A stretch of DNA of 64,000 bases, from positions 10,871,513 through 10,935,512 of the forward strand of contig CM057147.1 in assembly GCA_029964075.1 (NCBI GenBank), given 5' to 3'. Within the stretch, counting starts at the first letter, position 1. Every line of letters begins with the position of its first letter. The translations under genes and the position numbers were made by a program. The notes under the pieces were generated by a model. That model was given only the letters and a program-made list of their open reading frames with translations, had not been told where the DNA came from and made no database searches. Of this stretch, positions 42,782-52,785 are shown piece by piece. The stretch is from Patiria pectinifera. Its lineage: Eukaryota > Echinodermata > Asteroidea > Valvatida > Asterinidae.

Positions 42782-43154
42782 TCAGGGGTGGATCCATGAA
42801 CTTTTGCAGGGGGGGGGGGGTCATCAGCAAATCAGTGCTGAAATGTAAACAGGGGTTTTTTTCTCCGGACAGTCGGCCTCTGTAAAATCAATAGGGAAGG
42901 AGGCTGTTAAAATCCGAAAATCACGAACACTATATTACAGAAAAGTGTACAAATACCACCGTACCCCAGCTGGTTCTGTCCGAATGCCATGCACAGGCAG
43001 ATATTATTAGCAGTATTTATTGTTCATAATTTCTTTGGGTGTCAGAGCCTTGGGGAACAATATTTTGTAATACATTTATATCAACAACTTTTTTTGAGTC
43101 CGAGCTGGGGAGGGGGTTTCGACCCCCAAAACACCCCCTCTTGATCCGCTCCTG
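42782..43154. mobile_element. hAT-like MITE, degraded
   Basis: Ends CAGGGGTGGATCCA and TTGATCCGCTCCTG, imperfect inverses of the CAGGGGCGGATC-type hAT end. No clear 8-bp duplication. The body around CACAGGCAGATATTATTAGCA resembles 60640-60740. Confidence 0.6.
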
Positions 43155-43968
43155 AGTCATGTTCCCAAATCAAAAGATTCTGACTACATTTGTATTTTTA
43201 ATGAATCTTAGGCTTTTGGTCTGGGAACCAGACTAGTAGCACGCTGTGCTGGTACATCAACCAATCCCCAACGGTCTACCAAACCAGCTTGGACACTAGG
43301 GCCTTTATCCAAGTTTTTTTTTGTCAGTGTTTGCATTTTTGTCAACATCATTTTTACTTAGAAATTGCAAAAAAGGTATTTCATGCCTGTGATTTAGAGA
43401 CATGTTTGCTTTGTCCCCAGGCTGATCACATTTACCAACGCGCCGTAGGCCACAGGTTAGAGAGCAGTGGCTTAAAGTCCTCAACCGGGCTGATCCACAA
43501 CACCAACACCGGTTCCTAAGGCCATCGAAGGACGAAAGAGTTTGTTCAAGGCATTTTGGGGGTAAGCAATTAGCAGGGGCGAGCCAGCCTCATGATGGGG
43601 GTGGGGTGGTGGTGACAGGAGTCAGAGTGGAACTGAACGTCGAAATCTTGAGCCATTTAGGTTTAGTACAGAATTCACACCGAAAGACATGGGCACTACA
43701 ATATAATACGGTTGATTACCATTTTTGCTGACATTTCAAGGTAGTTTAGCCTACTAATTTCACAACTGTTCTTTCTATTGACCACAGATTGTAAACCAAC
43801 GGAGAAGAACCCTCTTCCAAGTCTGTACCTTGGGTATATTTCAACGCCTATTTGAGAGGCTGCAGAAGCACGTAAACGGTGAGCTGAGAAAAGGAACCTA
43901 CGCAGACATCGGGTAAAAAAATCTTGTAGCACCGGGCCCCAGACCGGTGCAGCAACTCTTCCATTACG
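43155..43968. other. No gene recognised; left flank of the decayed transposase
   Basis: Probably includes degraded parts of the ISL2EU-like element, but no end could be placed. The 43289-43519 frame has no known motif. Confidence 0.35.
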
Positions 43969-44490
43969 TTGTGTTCAGTTCATCATAATGCTGCTTCTCA
44001 AAGTCATTATAAATTTAAACAAGACTATTCACGTCAAGTCACTGCTCTCATCCGTGAGAATAAAGCACTGATTAATAAAATTCGGTATATTGGAAAAGAA
44101 CTAAAATGTGAACGATCAGCTTCCTTGGCAGATGATCTCCGGAAGACGGACAATGATGCGTGGCTCATAGCTTTAAATTCTGTGGTGGGCAGATTTGTGC
44201 AATGGCCAGCCAAGGAACATGTGAAAACAACTATGCCTGGACGTTATCAGCATTTGCCGGACCTAAGATGCATAATTGACCGCACAGAAGTCTTCCTTGA
44301 GACGCCAAAGTATCTGTTTCAATACAAGCACCATAATACCGGAAAGTTCCTGATAAGTGTAGCGCCGAATTCTATGATAACGTGTGTCCCGTGTGTGTGG
44401 TGGGCGAGTGTCTGATAATAGAACTGACGGTTCAGTGTGGATTTCTTGACCTGTTGGAGCCTTATGACATGGTTCAGGCAACCAATGGTT
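43969..44490 (+). pseudogene. Decayed DDE transposase, ISL2EU / IS5-PIF-like
   Basis: The open frame from 43969 begins with a coiled-coil-like charged segment, then reads WLIALNSVVGRFVQWPAKEH, RYQHLPDLRCIIDRTEVF and YKHHNTGKFLISVAPNSMIT. This is the DDE_4-type core of eukaryotic transposases (known pattern: WPSRE, a VIDCTE-like motif holding the first Asp, then YKxHNTxKFLVGVxPxG). A frameshift near 44390-44410 moves the rest (CGFLDLLEPYDMV) into another frame. The second catalytic Asp, normally in a LADRGF-like motif, is lost (QATNGF here). The domain then stops abruptly, and the region between the coiled coil and the core is shortened. It is non-functional. It converges with the YqaJ gene fragment on the opposite strand. 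Confidence 0.82.
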
Positions 44491-44765
44491 TTCTTAAACA
44501 AATCTACCTTTTTTTTCAAATTTGCTATATTCTTCTGTCAAATAACCATTTTTGCAGAATTCTGCCAGAAATCCGCCATAAAAATCCGTTCTGTCAAATT
44601 TTCTGTCAAATTCGTTTTGAAACAAAAAATCTGTCAAAGATAGCCGAAAATCGGCTAAAACGATCACCATGCAAGGAAGTCCCCTTACCTCACTTCCAAG
44701 ATTCCCATTTGGAATCGGATCTGAAAATAGTAGGACGATGTTCGAGATAGCTGACCCTGACCATT

Positions 44766-46590
44766 CTAAACTTTCAAGTGCTTATAATTATCGATGGTTA
44801 GAATTTCTGATTTTAGTGAATAGGGACACTTAATTTCACATACACCCCTCCCATGACACAAGCAGGAAACGACAAGGTCTGGGGATGCACCAAGAAACTG
44901 CTTCTTGTGGGAAATAATCAGACCACTATCTTTTCCTTGGAATTTCTTGTGTTGTCTAGCCATTATCTTCTTTTATGCCAATTTTGCATGCGGCTCAGTT
45001 GAATTGCCAAACCTCATGGCAGCTGATTTGGGAACATTTTTATAACCCAGTATTACTTCGACCAATGAGGAACCATCAAGCGTGGGGTCTCGCTTCAGTG
45101 ATGCAACCCATGTAAATACATTATGAATTTTGCTTGCGGTTATCCTCCCTTGTCGATGTTCCACCCACTCACTGGAAGATACGGAAGCTTGAATTGCCTT
45201 CCGCGTTACCGCGTTACCGCGATAATTTATCGCAGAAATCCAGAAATCAGAGATAATTCCTTCCGCGATACCGCGTTACTGCGATAATTTATCACAGAAA
45301 TCCAGAAATCAGAGATACCTATTCCGTGATACCGCGTTACTGCGATAATTTATCTCAGAAATCCAGAAATCAGAGATACCTATTCCGCGATACTGCGTTA
45401 CTGCGATAATTTATCACAGAAATCCGGAAATCAGAGATAATTCCTTCCGCGATACTGCGTTACTGCGATAATTTATCACAGAAATCCAGAAATCAGAGAT
45501 ACCTATTCCGCGATACTGCGTTACTGCGATAATTTATCACAGAAATCCGGAAATCAGAGATAATTCCTTCCGCGATACTGCGTTACTGCGATAATTTATC
45601 ACAGAAATCCAGAAATCAGAGATACCTATTCCGCGATACTGCGTTACTGCGATAATTTATCACAGAAATCCGGAAATCAGAGATAATTCCTTCCGCGATA
45701 CCGCGTTACTGCGATAATTTATCACGTATACGGAGCTTTAAATTCATATGTGTCTCCAACCTCGTCCCCAGTGCTTACTTTATTTCCAACCGTGTTTCCA
45801 ATAGTAAGAGAGCAGGTAGTGGTGGGCGCCCTGCTCGACACCCTGGGGACGAGGTTGATGTGTCGCCTCTCTACAATCGATGAGTGCGCGGTGTCACGTG
45901 ATAAATTATCACGGTAACGCGGTATCGAGGAAAAGGTATCTCGGATTTCTGGATTTCTGAGATAAATTATCGCAGTAACGCGGTATCGCGGAAGGAATTA
46001 TCTCTGATTTCCGGATTTCTGTGATAAATTATCGCAGTAACGCGGTATCGCGGAATAGGTATCTCTGATTTCTGGATTTCTGAGATAAATTATCGCAGTA
46101 ACGCGGTATCCCGGAAGGAATTATCTCTGATTTCCGGATTTCTGTGATAAATTATCGCAGTAACGCAGTATCGCGGAATAGGTATCTCTGATTTCTGGAT
46201 TTCTGTGATAAATTATCGCAGTAACGCAGTATCGCGGAATAGGTATCTCTGATTTCTGGATTTCTGAGATAAATTATCACAGTAACGCGGTATCACGGAA
46301 TAGGTATCTCTGATTTCTGGATTTCTGTGATAAATTATCGCAGTAACGCGGTATCGCGGAATAGGTTTCTCTGATTTCTGGATTTCTGTGATAAATTATC
46401 GCAGTAACGCGGTATCGCGGAAGGATTTATCTCTGATTTCTGGATTTCTGCGATAAATTATCGCGGTAACGCGGTAACGCGGAAGGCAATTCAAGCTTCC
46501 GTAGGAAGACGACCGTCGGGCCGTGAGTTCAGTACTGATATCCTCTTTTGTAAGACAAACCTTGGGGACAAGCTGTGCATGATGTTGCAT
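44766..46590 (-). pseudogene. YqaJ-like exonuclease of a DNA transposon, split by a foldback insertion
   Basis: On the - strand the gene reads from 46590 to 46504, is interrupted by the element at 45180-46503, and resumes at 45179 down to 44766. After the break it reads SEWVEHRQGRITASKIHN, GNSTEPHAKL, SGLIISHKKQFLGASPD and GVCEIKCPYS. This is the YqaJ/lambda-exonuclease fold, with the metal-binding Asp (SPD) and the E-x-K pair visible. There is one in-frame TAA (44973-44975) between HAKLA and KKIMARQ. The later part of the family domain is missing. Removing the insertion plus one target-site copy (1,330 bp) puts the two sides in the same frame. In known ISL2EU elements a transposase and a YqaJ protein are paired, as here. 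Confidence 0.82.
45180..46503. mobile_element. Foldback transposon with tandem-repeat arms (1,324 bp)
   Basis: The two ends are perfect inverted repeats starting TACGGAAGCTTGAATTGCC and continuing identical for at least 60 bp. A 6-bp direct repeat GGAAGA flanks it (45174-45179 and 46504-46509). Each arm is a tandem array of 61/62-bp units (about 8-9 on the left, 9-10 on the right) built on CCGCGATACCGCGTTACTGC and GATAATTTATC. Most units alternate between two forms ending ATAATTCC and ATACCTA, giving a 123-bp higher-order period. A 170-bp spacer (about 45727-45898) contains its own inverted pair (CAACCTCGTCCCCAG / CTGGGGACGAGGTTG). No ORF of its own, so it is non-autonomous. The superfamily is not clear. 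Confidence 0.9.
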
Positions 46591-46599
46591 GTCATGTGG

Positions 46600-47500
46600 T
46601 ACTATTACTAGTCTCTATTTCTACACATTTCCCCATCCATTGTCAGCCACAAGACTAATGTCAATGATAATGAATGATGAAGAGGTCAGTCTTCTCAAAC
46701 AGTTGGACCATGGTTGGCATGGATGGACGTGTACCAGTCTAGTCTTTAGCCTCGTTTTGAAATCACTTGTCTTCCCTGTCATGTGCAAAAAATATTGGAG
46801 AAAAGTCTCCTTTAAAAATTGACAAATGATTGAGTTGAGCATGGTGAGTTTTCAAACGTGTCAAAATTCGGGATGAAATAATAACTAAAATTTTGTTATT
46901 ATTAGTTTAGTCTAAATTAAACTATCTAATCTGAGAGCACTGAGGACCTTTTTTTAAATTCTTTGCCCAAGAAAATTGCCCAAGAAATTTGTCGGAGAAT
47001 TGTGTCACAGTGTCAGCTGAAGAGAAAGTAAAGTTGGCCTGATGGTTTTGTTTTTCATGTTTTTCAGCACTCAATATCCCTGAGTCTGGCCCTAGCCCGG
47101 CCCATTGCACGTATGATGTAGGCAGTACATGTACAGCATTGACCACAGCACAGTGACAGTTGACTTGACTGATTCAAAAATGATTCGGAAAGAAAACTAA
47201 CGGATTTGAATACTGAATGAACTGCAGGGAGATGGATTTAATGTATCACTATTATCAATGTCAGCCTAAATATTAATGTGAGGACACAAAGTTTTGATCT
47301 TGTCCTATTCGCTGGGAAATCACATGCGAAATTGATTATATTATGACAGCGCTTACGCTTACCGTTACTGCCGCACACCTCGCCGTCATTTTGAAACTTT
47401 TGATCGCAACTTCAAAATGAGGCTCTTTCACGCATGCGCATTTTTCGAAGTGTAGGCCTAAACCTGTGTATAACGATAGGGCCTTTTCGGGGGTTTTTTT
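46600..47500. other. No gene recognised; right flank of the YqaJ fragment
   Basis: The YqaJ gene may extend upstream here on the - strand, but the reading frame breaks and no motif could be followed. Confidence 0.35.
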
Positions 47501-47504
47501 CGGG

Positions 47505-47600
47505 TAAAGTTTTGATCGGTTTCGGTTCCGATTCGGTTTATATCTATAATGTTTCGGGTCGGTTTGGCCTGGTCGACCCGACCCGATGCACAGCATTAGT
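47505..47600. mobile_element. Fragment of the TAATGTTGTGCA hAT-like MITE
   Basis: GGTTTATATCTATAATGTTT and GACCCGATGCACAGCATTA match the right end of the 12206 element. The left part is missing. Confidence 0.7.
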
Positions 47601-47967
47601 ATTGGGCGGTTCCGGATTTTTTGGAGGCGGTTGATGAAATTGTTCCTACGTAAGATTTTCACCTGCAACATTTCCGAACAAAATACCCCCTACCTCCCTC
47701 ACAAACTAAACAAAAGGGGGAAAATGCAGAAACGTTGCAAAGTTAAAATTGCTTATAACGATGACGGCCATATTGCACTGCGCTGTGACATTTTGTTTGT
47801 CGAAAGCGAATACTTGACATATCTGGGTAAAGAAATCATACTTTTGACTTAAAAAACCCTACATTTATTAATGGTATATAAAAAAGATAACTTAAATTTA
47901 TGAAAACCCAGTTATTTTTAAAGAAGTCATATTTTCAGTTACTTAGACCAATTTTACGGAGACTTAA

Positions 47968-48683
47968 AGGGAAACTGGGTCCTAGAACAACCTAATTGGG
48001 CTACAAAACGCGCTTTGAACGAATTGATTTTAATCTGAAAGAACATTTAAAAGTAGGGTATAAACATCCACACAAGTATCCTTCAAAACTGGGCGTTTTT
48101 GTGTTATTCCTGTATTATGCGTGCGAGAACGAATTTCGGGGTCCATTTTTGCGACCTCAAAAATTCGAACTGTTGTGATGCTAGTTGTGATTTCATCCGT
48201 ACTCACAAGTGTTCGCCTTTTGCGGACGTGTAAGAAACCATATGTGCGTTGGTGATTGGTCACCGCGCGCTGTTCGCGAGCACGATGCTGTGTATAAACA
48301 TATCGTACGTACATTGAAACAGTGGCGTCACCAGACTTTTCAGTCTGGGGGGACACAGGGGGCACCAGCATTTGATGGGGGCACTTAGGTGAATATATAT
48401 ATTTTTTTACCAACCCAAATCTCAGATGGGGGGGGGGGCACTCGGGGGGCACTAGGTTTTCCAGGGGGCACGTGCCCGGCCCCCTTGGCGACGCCACTGC
48501 ATTGAAAACGACAGGAAAAGCGTATTCGTACTCCGTCGTGTCCGATGTAAACAACCGAGGTTTTTTTGTGTCTTTTCTTGGGAACGATAAGACATTAGGT
48601 TGGTTTCTTTTGAACCAGATGTTTGAAATATGTTAACAATCAAAAACATGACATTTTCGGGGATTGCTGGACCTAGTGCCCCT
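47968..48683. mobile_element. TTAA-flanked MITE (family K2, copy 2) carrying a nested hAT MITE
   Basis: Ends AGGGAAACTGGGTCCTAG and CTGGACCTAGTGCCCCT, TTAA at 47964-47967 and 48684-48687. Inverted relative to the 10291 copy. It is about 190 bp longer because of the hAT-like insertion at 48320-48499. Confidence 0.85.
48320..48499. mobile_element. hAT-like MITE with 8-bp target duplication
   Basis: TIRs CAGTGGCGTCACC and GGCGACGCCACTG, with perfect 8-bp direct repeats CATTGAAA at 48312-48319 and 48500-48507. 180 bp, G/C-run rich, inserted into the K2 MITE. Confidence 0.9.
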
Positions 48684-48771
48684 TTAAAACAGCCGTCATT
48701 ATTTCGGCATACAATTACCACCACTGACATTATCGTATACGTAGTGGAGCAGACGGGTATCACTATCTTAC

Positions 48772-48889
48772 GGAGCCCCTAAGGGACATGCATGATGAAT
48801 TTTTTTATGTGAAATAATATTTCGAGGGTGCGAAATAAAAAAAAAATCATCATGCCTGCCCCTTTAGGGGCTCCGTACTATCTTGCCAT
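48772..48889. repeat. Short palindromic MITE
   Basis: TTACGGAGCCCCTAAGGG and the inverse CCCTTTAGGGGCTCCGTA, with inner ATGCATGATGA / TCATCATGCCT. Confidence 0.78.
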
Positions 48890-48899
48890 TTTGCATCAT

Positions 48900-51480
48900 T
48901 CTTATGAATGCTACATTCATGTTTCCACGTTCTTAATCCTCTAAAATCTTATTTTAGATGAATGACAGAACCCGTTCGATTGGCAATTCGCGGATAGCCT
49001 TGTATGTAAGTACTACACACTGGTGCAATTTCAGCTCACAACACATTGCGGAATTAAACGTGAAGGATGGAATGTTTTGACTTAAAATCAACACATAGCG
49101 ATATCTTCCCATAGGCCTACTACATTAGTGTATCCGCATGGTGTATTTGCTATGGGTTCACAGGAATGTGCCATGTTCACGAAAGGGTCATGCATAATAA
49201 TGTCGCGATCGCGAGGTCATGATGCTCTGATGTGTTCTACGTTAGGGTTCAAACTCGACAGACAGCGCGGCCGTTCAACTTGCGTGAACTCGCTACATGC
49301 TACTATCACTCGAGGTCGAATTGTTTCAACCATCAAGCACAATTGACTTTTGTCTTTTTGTAGTGTTTTTTCCCTTATCCGAGCAGACAAGATGTCAGTT
49401 AAGGGAAATGCGGCTGATAATATGAATAAAAACCCGGTCTTGATTCGTTTCTTTATTTTTTGACCGGTTTTTACATACTGGAGAATAGGCATCAAATAAC
49501 AATACATCGGGATAAAGCAACCAAAACTATTGTGGGCGTGTAGTTTAAAAAGAGGAGAAAAAAGGGAGTTGTAATGGATTAAAAAAACACAAGTATCCCT
49601 TGAATGTACCTTTGTGTACCATAACCTTTTTTTAATCTTCCTGTTCCCATTTTAAGGGCGTCTTGGTGCCATTGTGGTTTCTAATTCTGCGCTAATGCAA
49701 ATTTCCATAAATACAAGCAAAACTGTGATATCATTTGAGGCAGAAACCTACGTTTTGCATGTGCTTCAGCATAAAAAGTCACCTGAACTCTAAAAAGTAA
49801 CCTGTGGTTGTTTTTCTGTTTTCAGCGGTTCATTTGTGTATGACAGTATACAATGGGAAAACATTATGCCCACATGCTTTCAACAAGCAGAAGTATGAGA
49901 GTCTTTGGATAACGAATGTGTTCCTAAGGTGACATCACAGCAACAACACCCCTCAGTTGTAAAAGCACTTTTCCTGCACTTTCCATTTTTCCCCCAAAAT
50001 TGATGTCTCATAGCTTTTGAACATTTCCGAGGAAGGGATACTTGCTACAAATATCATCCAGTGTAAAATTCATATGATGAATTCTTTAAATTGACCATTT
50101 CTTATATTCAAATTCATCAGAGAAAAATTCCACATGCTTAGAGCTGAATCAATTTGGGCATTTTTATCATTTTATTTCAAGTTTTGGTCAACCTATTTTT
50201 AATTAGTACTTGGTCAGTGATATTTGTCAGCATTCAGACATATCGAATTCGTCTTATATCAATCAATTTAATCAATCAATTTGCATGGTGTTATGTAAGT
50301 GTATTTAACTCTGAGAGCAGTTACCAAAGAAAAGTGTAATTATATATTTACCAAAAACGACAAAATATAAATTATTTTCAAATTTATAAACTAATAAAAC
50401 AAGTGTAAATGAAATAAGAACATTTCTAAAAGTACGATGACACTTAGTTCTCCGTGTGGCATTGCGTGTGCCCAACATGTGCTCTCACCTGTTTTAAGAA
50501 GATCAAACCAAAAGAAACCAACAATAAGTTTATACAGAAATAAGGAAATAAAAAAAACGTTTAAAATATTTTTATCTTATCAGCCACTGAATTAGGAAGA
50601 AGCATATAATCCACTGATAACAATAAATTTGCACTTTATCTACTTATTGTCTCTTCATAAATATATTGTTTGTTTAACGGTAATCCGGAGGTCATAGGTT
50701 CAAACCCCCATCCAGTCAATTTCGTTGTTCAACTTTAAAATATTATAATGCACCTAGTCAGTTTCCCTGTGTGGTTTCTTTGAAAAGTTTTAAAAATACG
50801 TTCGATTCATTTGTTTTGGCACTTGAGGCATGGTGTTACATCTTAGTTTTGACATTTGTTTGTAATGTTTAGCAATTATTCTTCTCGTTTGTTAATTCAA
50901 ATTTAGTTAATGTGTTTATTGGTAATCTTTACATTTTTCTTTTGGTTATTGTTCTCTGACTTCAGTACACGTAAAGTCTGATAACTGATTACATAATGCG
51001 AACGAACGTGCCGGATTATGCTCGAGAACGCATCGAAAATTCTTAAGCACACACCGAACTAATTTACTTAACACAAGGTCTTTTGGGGCAGGGTCCTTTT
51101 TGGGGGGATGAAAATATTTTAAAAACAATGCGATGTCGAGATAATATCAATTGCGATGTCGTGAAATATATTATGTACGGCATTGTTGTCCCTTCAGGGC
51201 CATCATAGATCATTATGAACATGTGTTTGCGACATTAACAATATGCATGACCCCTTCTTCAAAAAAAAGCACTTAACTACATGCTTCAATAGCGATCACG
51301 TGGTATGCAAAAACAATTAATAAAAAAAAATCGCAGCCCGGTTGCGCAAGCGCAGTAAATTCAATATGGCCGCAACGGACAGCGATTTCAACAATTGCGA
51401 TGAAAAATTGAGAAAATCACCGTTTTGAGGTAAAATCATCAATCCAGACAGGGTAGCCTGGATAAATGAGTTGATCGCTA
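48900..51480. other. Intergenic, no gene recognised
   Basis: AT-rich with only short ORFs. The stretch from about 51480 to 51782 would hold the PTCHD3-like 5' UTR and promoter; no clear TATA box or initiator could be picked out. Confidence 0.4.
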
Positions 51481-51782
51481 GATCGTTTGGAAGGCCTGGA
51501 TTTTTGGAGACGTTGAAATGAGCTCAAGTTGCAGTGGTACAAATGTCATATGTAACGCCCTGTTGTTTTTCATCAGCCTGGAAAAGGAAACAAGTTAGCG
51601 TCGGGATCCATAGCCTAGATAGCGAGCTGCATTAAGCCACATAACAGGGAAATCGGCCTGTGGTTAAGCGTTCTCTGCACAGCAACGCGGGAACACCACA
51701 GACGAAGGCAGTTACTCAAACTCTGGCATTTAAACAGACTGACATCACGTCCATATAACGGAGTCGATTGTGTAGAATTAAA

Positions 51783-52785
51783 ATGGCGTTCGATTGCATC
51801 GACAAAATCGTCAGGTTGTGCTTCTTCAACTACGGTGGATTCATCGCGAGGCACCCGATTCCCTTTCTTCTGGTGCCGCTACTTGTTGCCGGAGCACTGG
51901 GGGCTGGGATGGTGTTTCTGACGGAGGAACAGAGCGTGGAGAACCTGTTCACTCCTGAAAATGGCCAGGCCAAGACGGACAGAAACACGGTGGAAACATT
52001 ATTTGCCGAGCACGGTGACAATGACACGCTGGTGTCACGTCTGACGAGACTTGGTCGGGCTGGCAGCGTGATTATACGGCACAAGGATGGACAGAACATC
52101 CTGACCCAGGCGGCCATGGATGACATTTTAGATTTACACGAGCAGATCATGACCACCAGCATCAAACACGAGAACAAAAACTACACATTCAGCGATCTCT
52201 GCGTGAAATGGAACGGTGTTTGTAACGAAAACCCCATACTGGCTGCCTATGATTACAACTCGTCTAAGGTTCCGTCGACCACCCTGACATTTCCCCTCTA
52301 TACCTCACCAGCCGATAACACCGTAACTTATTTTCTCGGTGGAGGACTAGGTGGAGTGACTTTTGTATCAGGTTCTCAAGATGATGTCCTCTCGGCTGAG
52401 GTCATTAAGTTGTCCTACTTCTTACGGTATGAAGACAGCGTGGAGGACCAGCAAAGCGCCTTGTGGGAGAAAAAGTTTCTGGAAGTGGCTGAGGCTTTCA
52501 CGTCATCGGTCATCACAGTAACTCGCGAGGTGTCTTCTACTCTAGAGAGCGAGTTGGATAAAGCTAGTTCCAGTGTCGTTAAGGACTTTTCTATCACGTT
52601 CACCATCGTGATCACGTTCAGTATCTGTTCTTGCGTGATGCTAGACTGGGTGCGTAGCAAGCCCTGGCTGGCCGCTTGTGGTGTCCTATCTGCCGGCCTG
52701 GCCGTACTTTCATCATTCGGGCTGATGAGCTATATTGGAGTACCGTACATTAATGTCGTCGGCTCAGCACCATTTCTCATCCTCG
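51783..52785 (+). CDS. PTCHD3-like exon 1
   Basis: 334 codons plus one base. The donor is CTCG|GTGAGT at 52786. It carries TM1, the first extracytoplasmic loop with Cys residues (SDLCVKWNGVC) typical of patched-related loops, TM2, TM3 and the start of TM4 (PFLILG). Confidence 0.93.

Noticed and set aside
45190-46495. Regular repeats suggesting a CRISPR array
   Set aside because: Repeats are directly adjacent with no unique spacers, lie in two inverted arms inside a transposon, and the genome is eukaryotic.
48030-48554. A 174-codon minus-strand frame
   Set aside because: It runs across two nested MITEs (K2 and hAT) and has no domain.
51768-51782. A start of the PTCHD3-like gene five codons earlier
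   Set aside because: The earlier codon is TTG, not ATG; 51783 is the first in-frame ATG.
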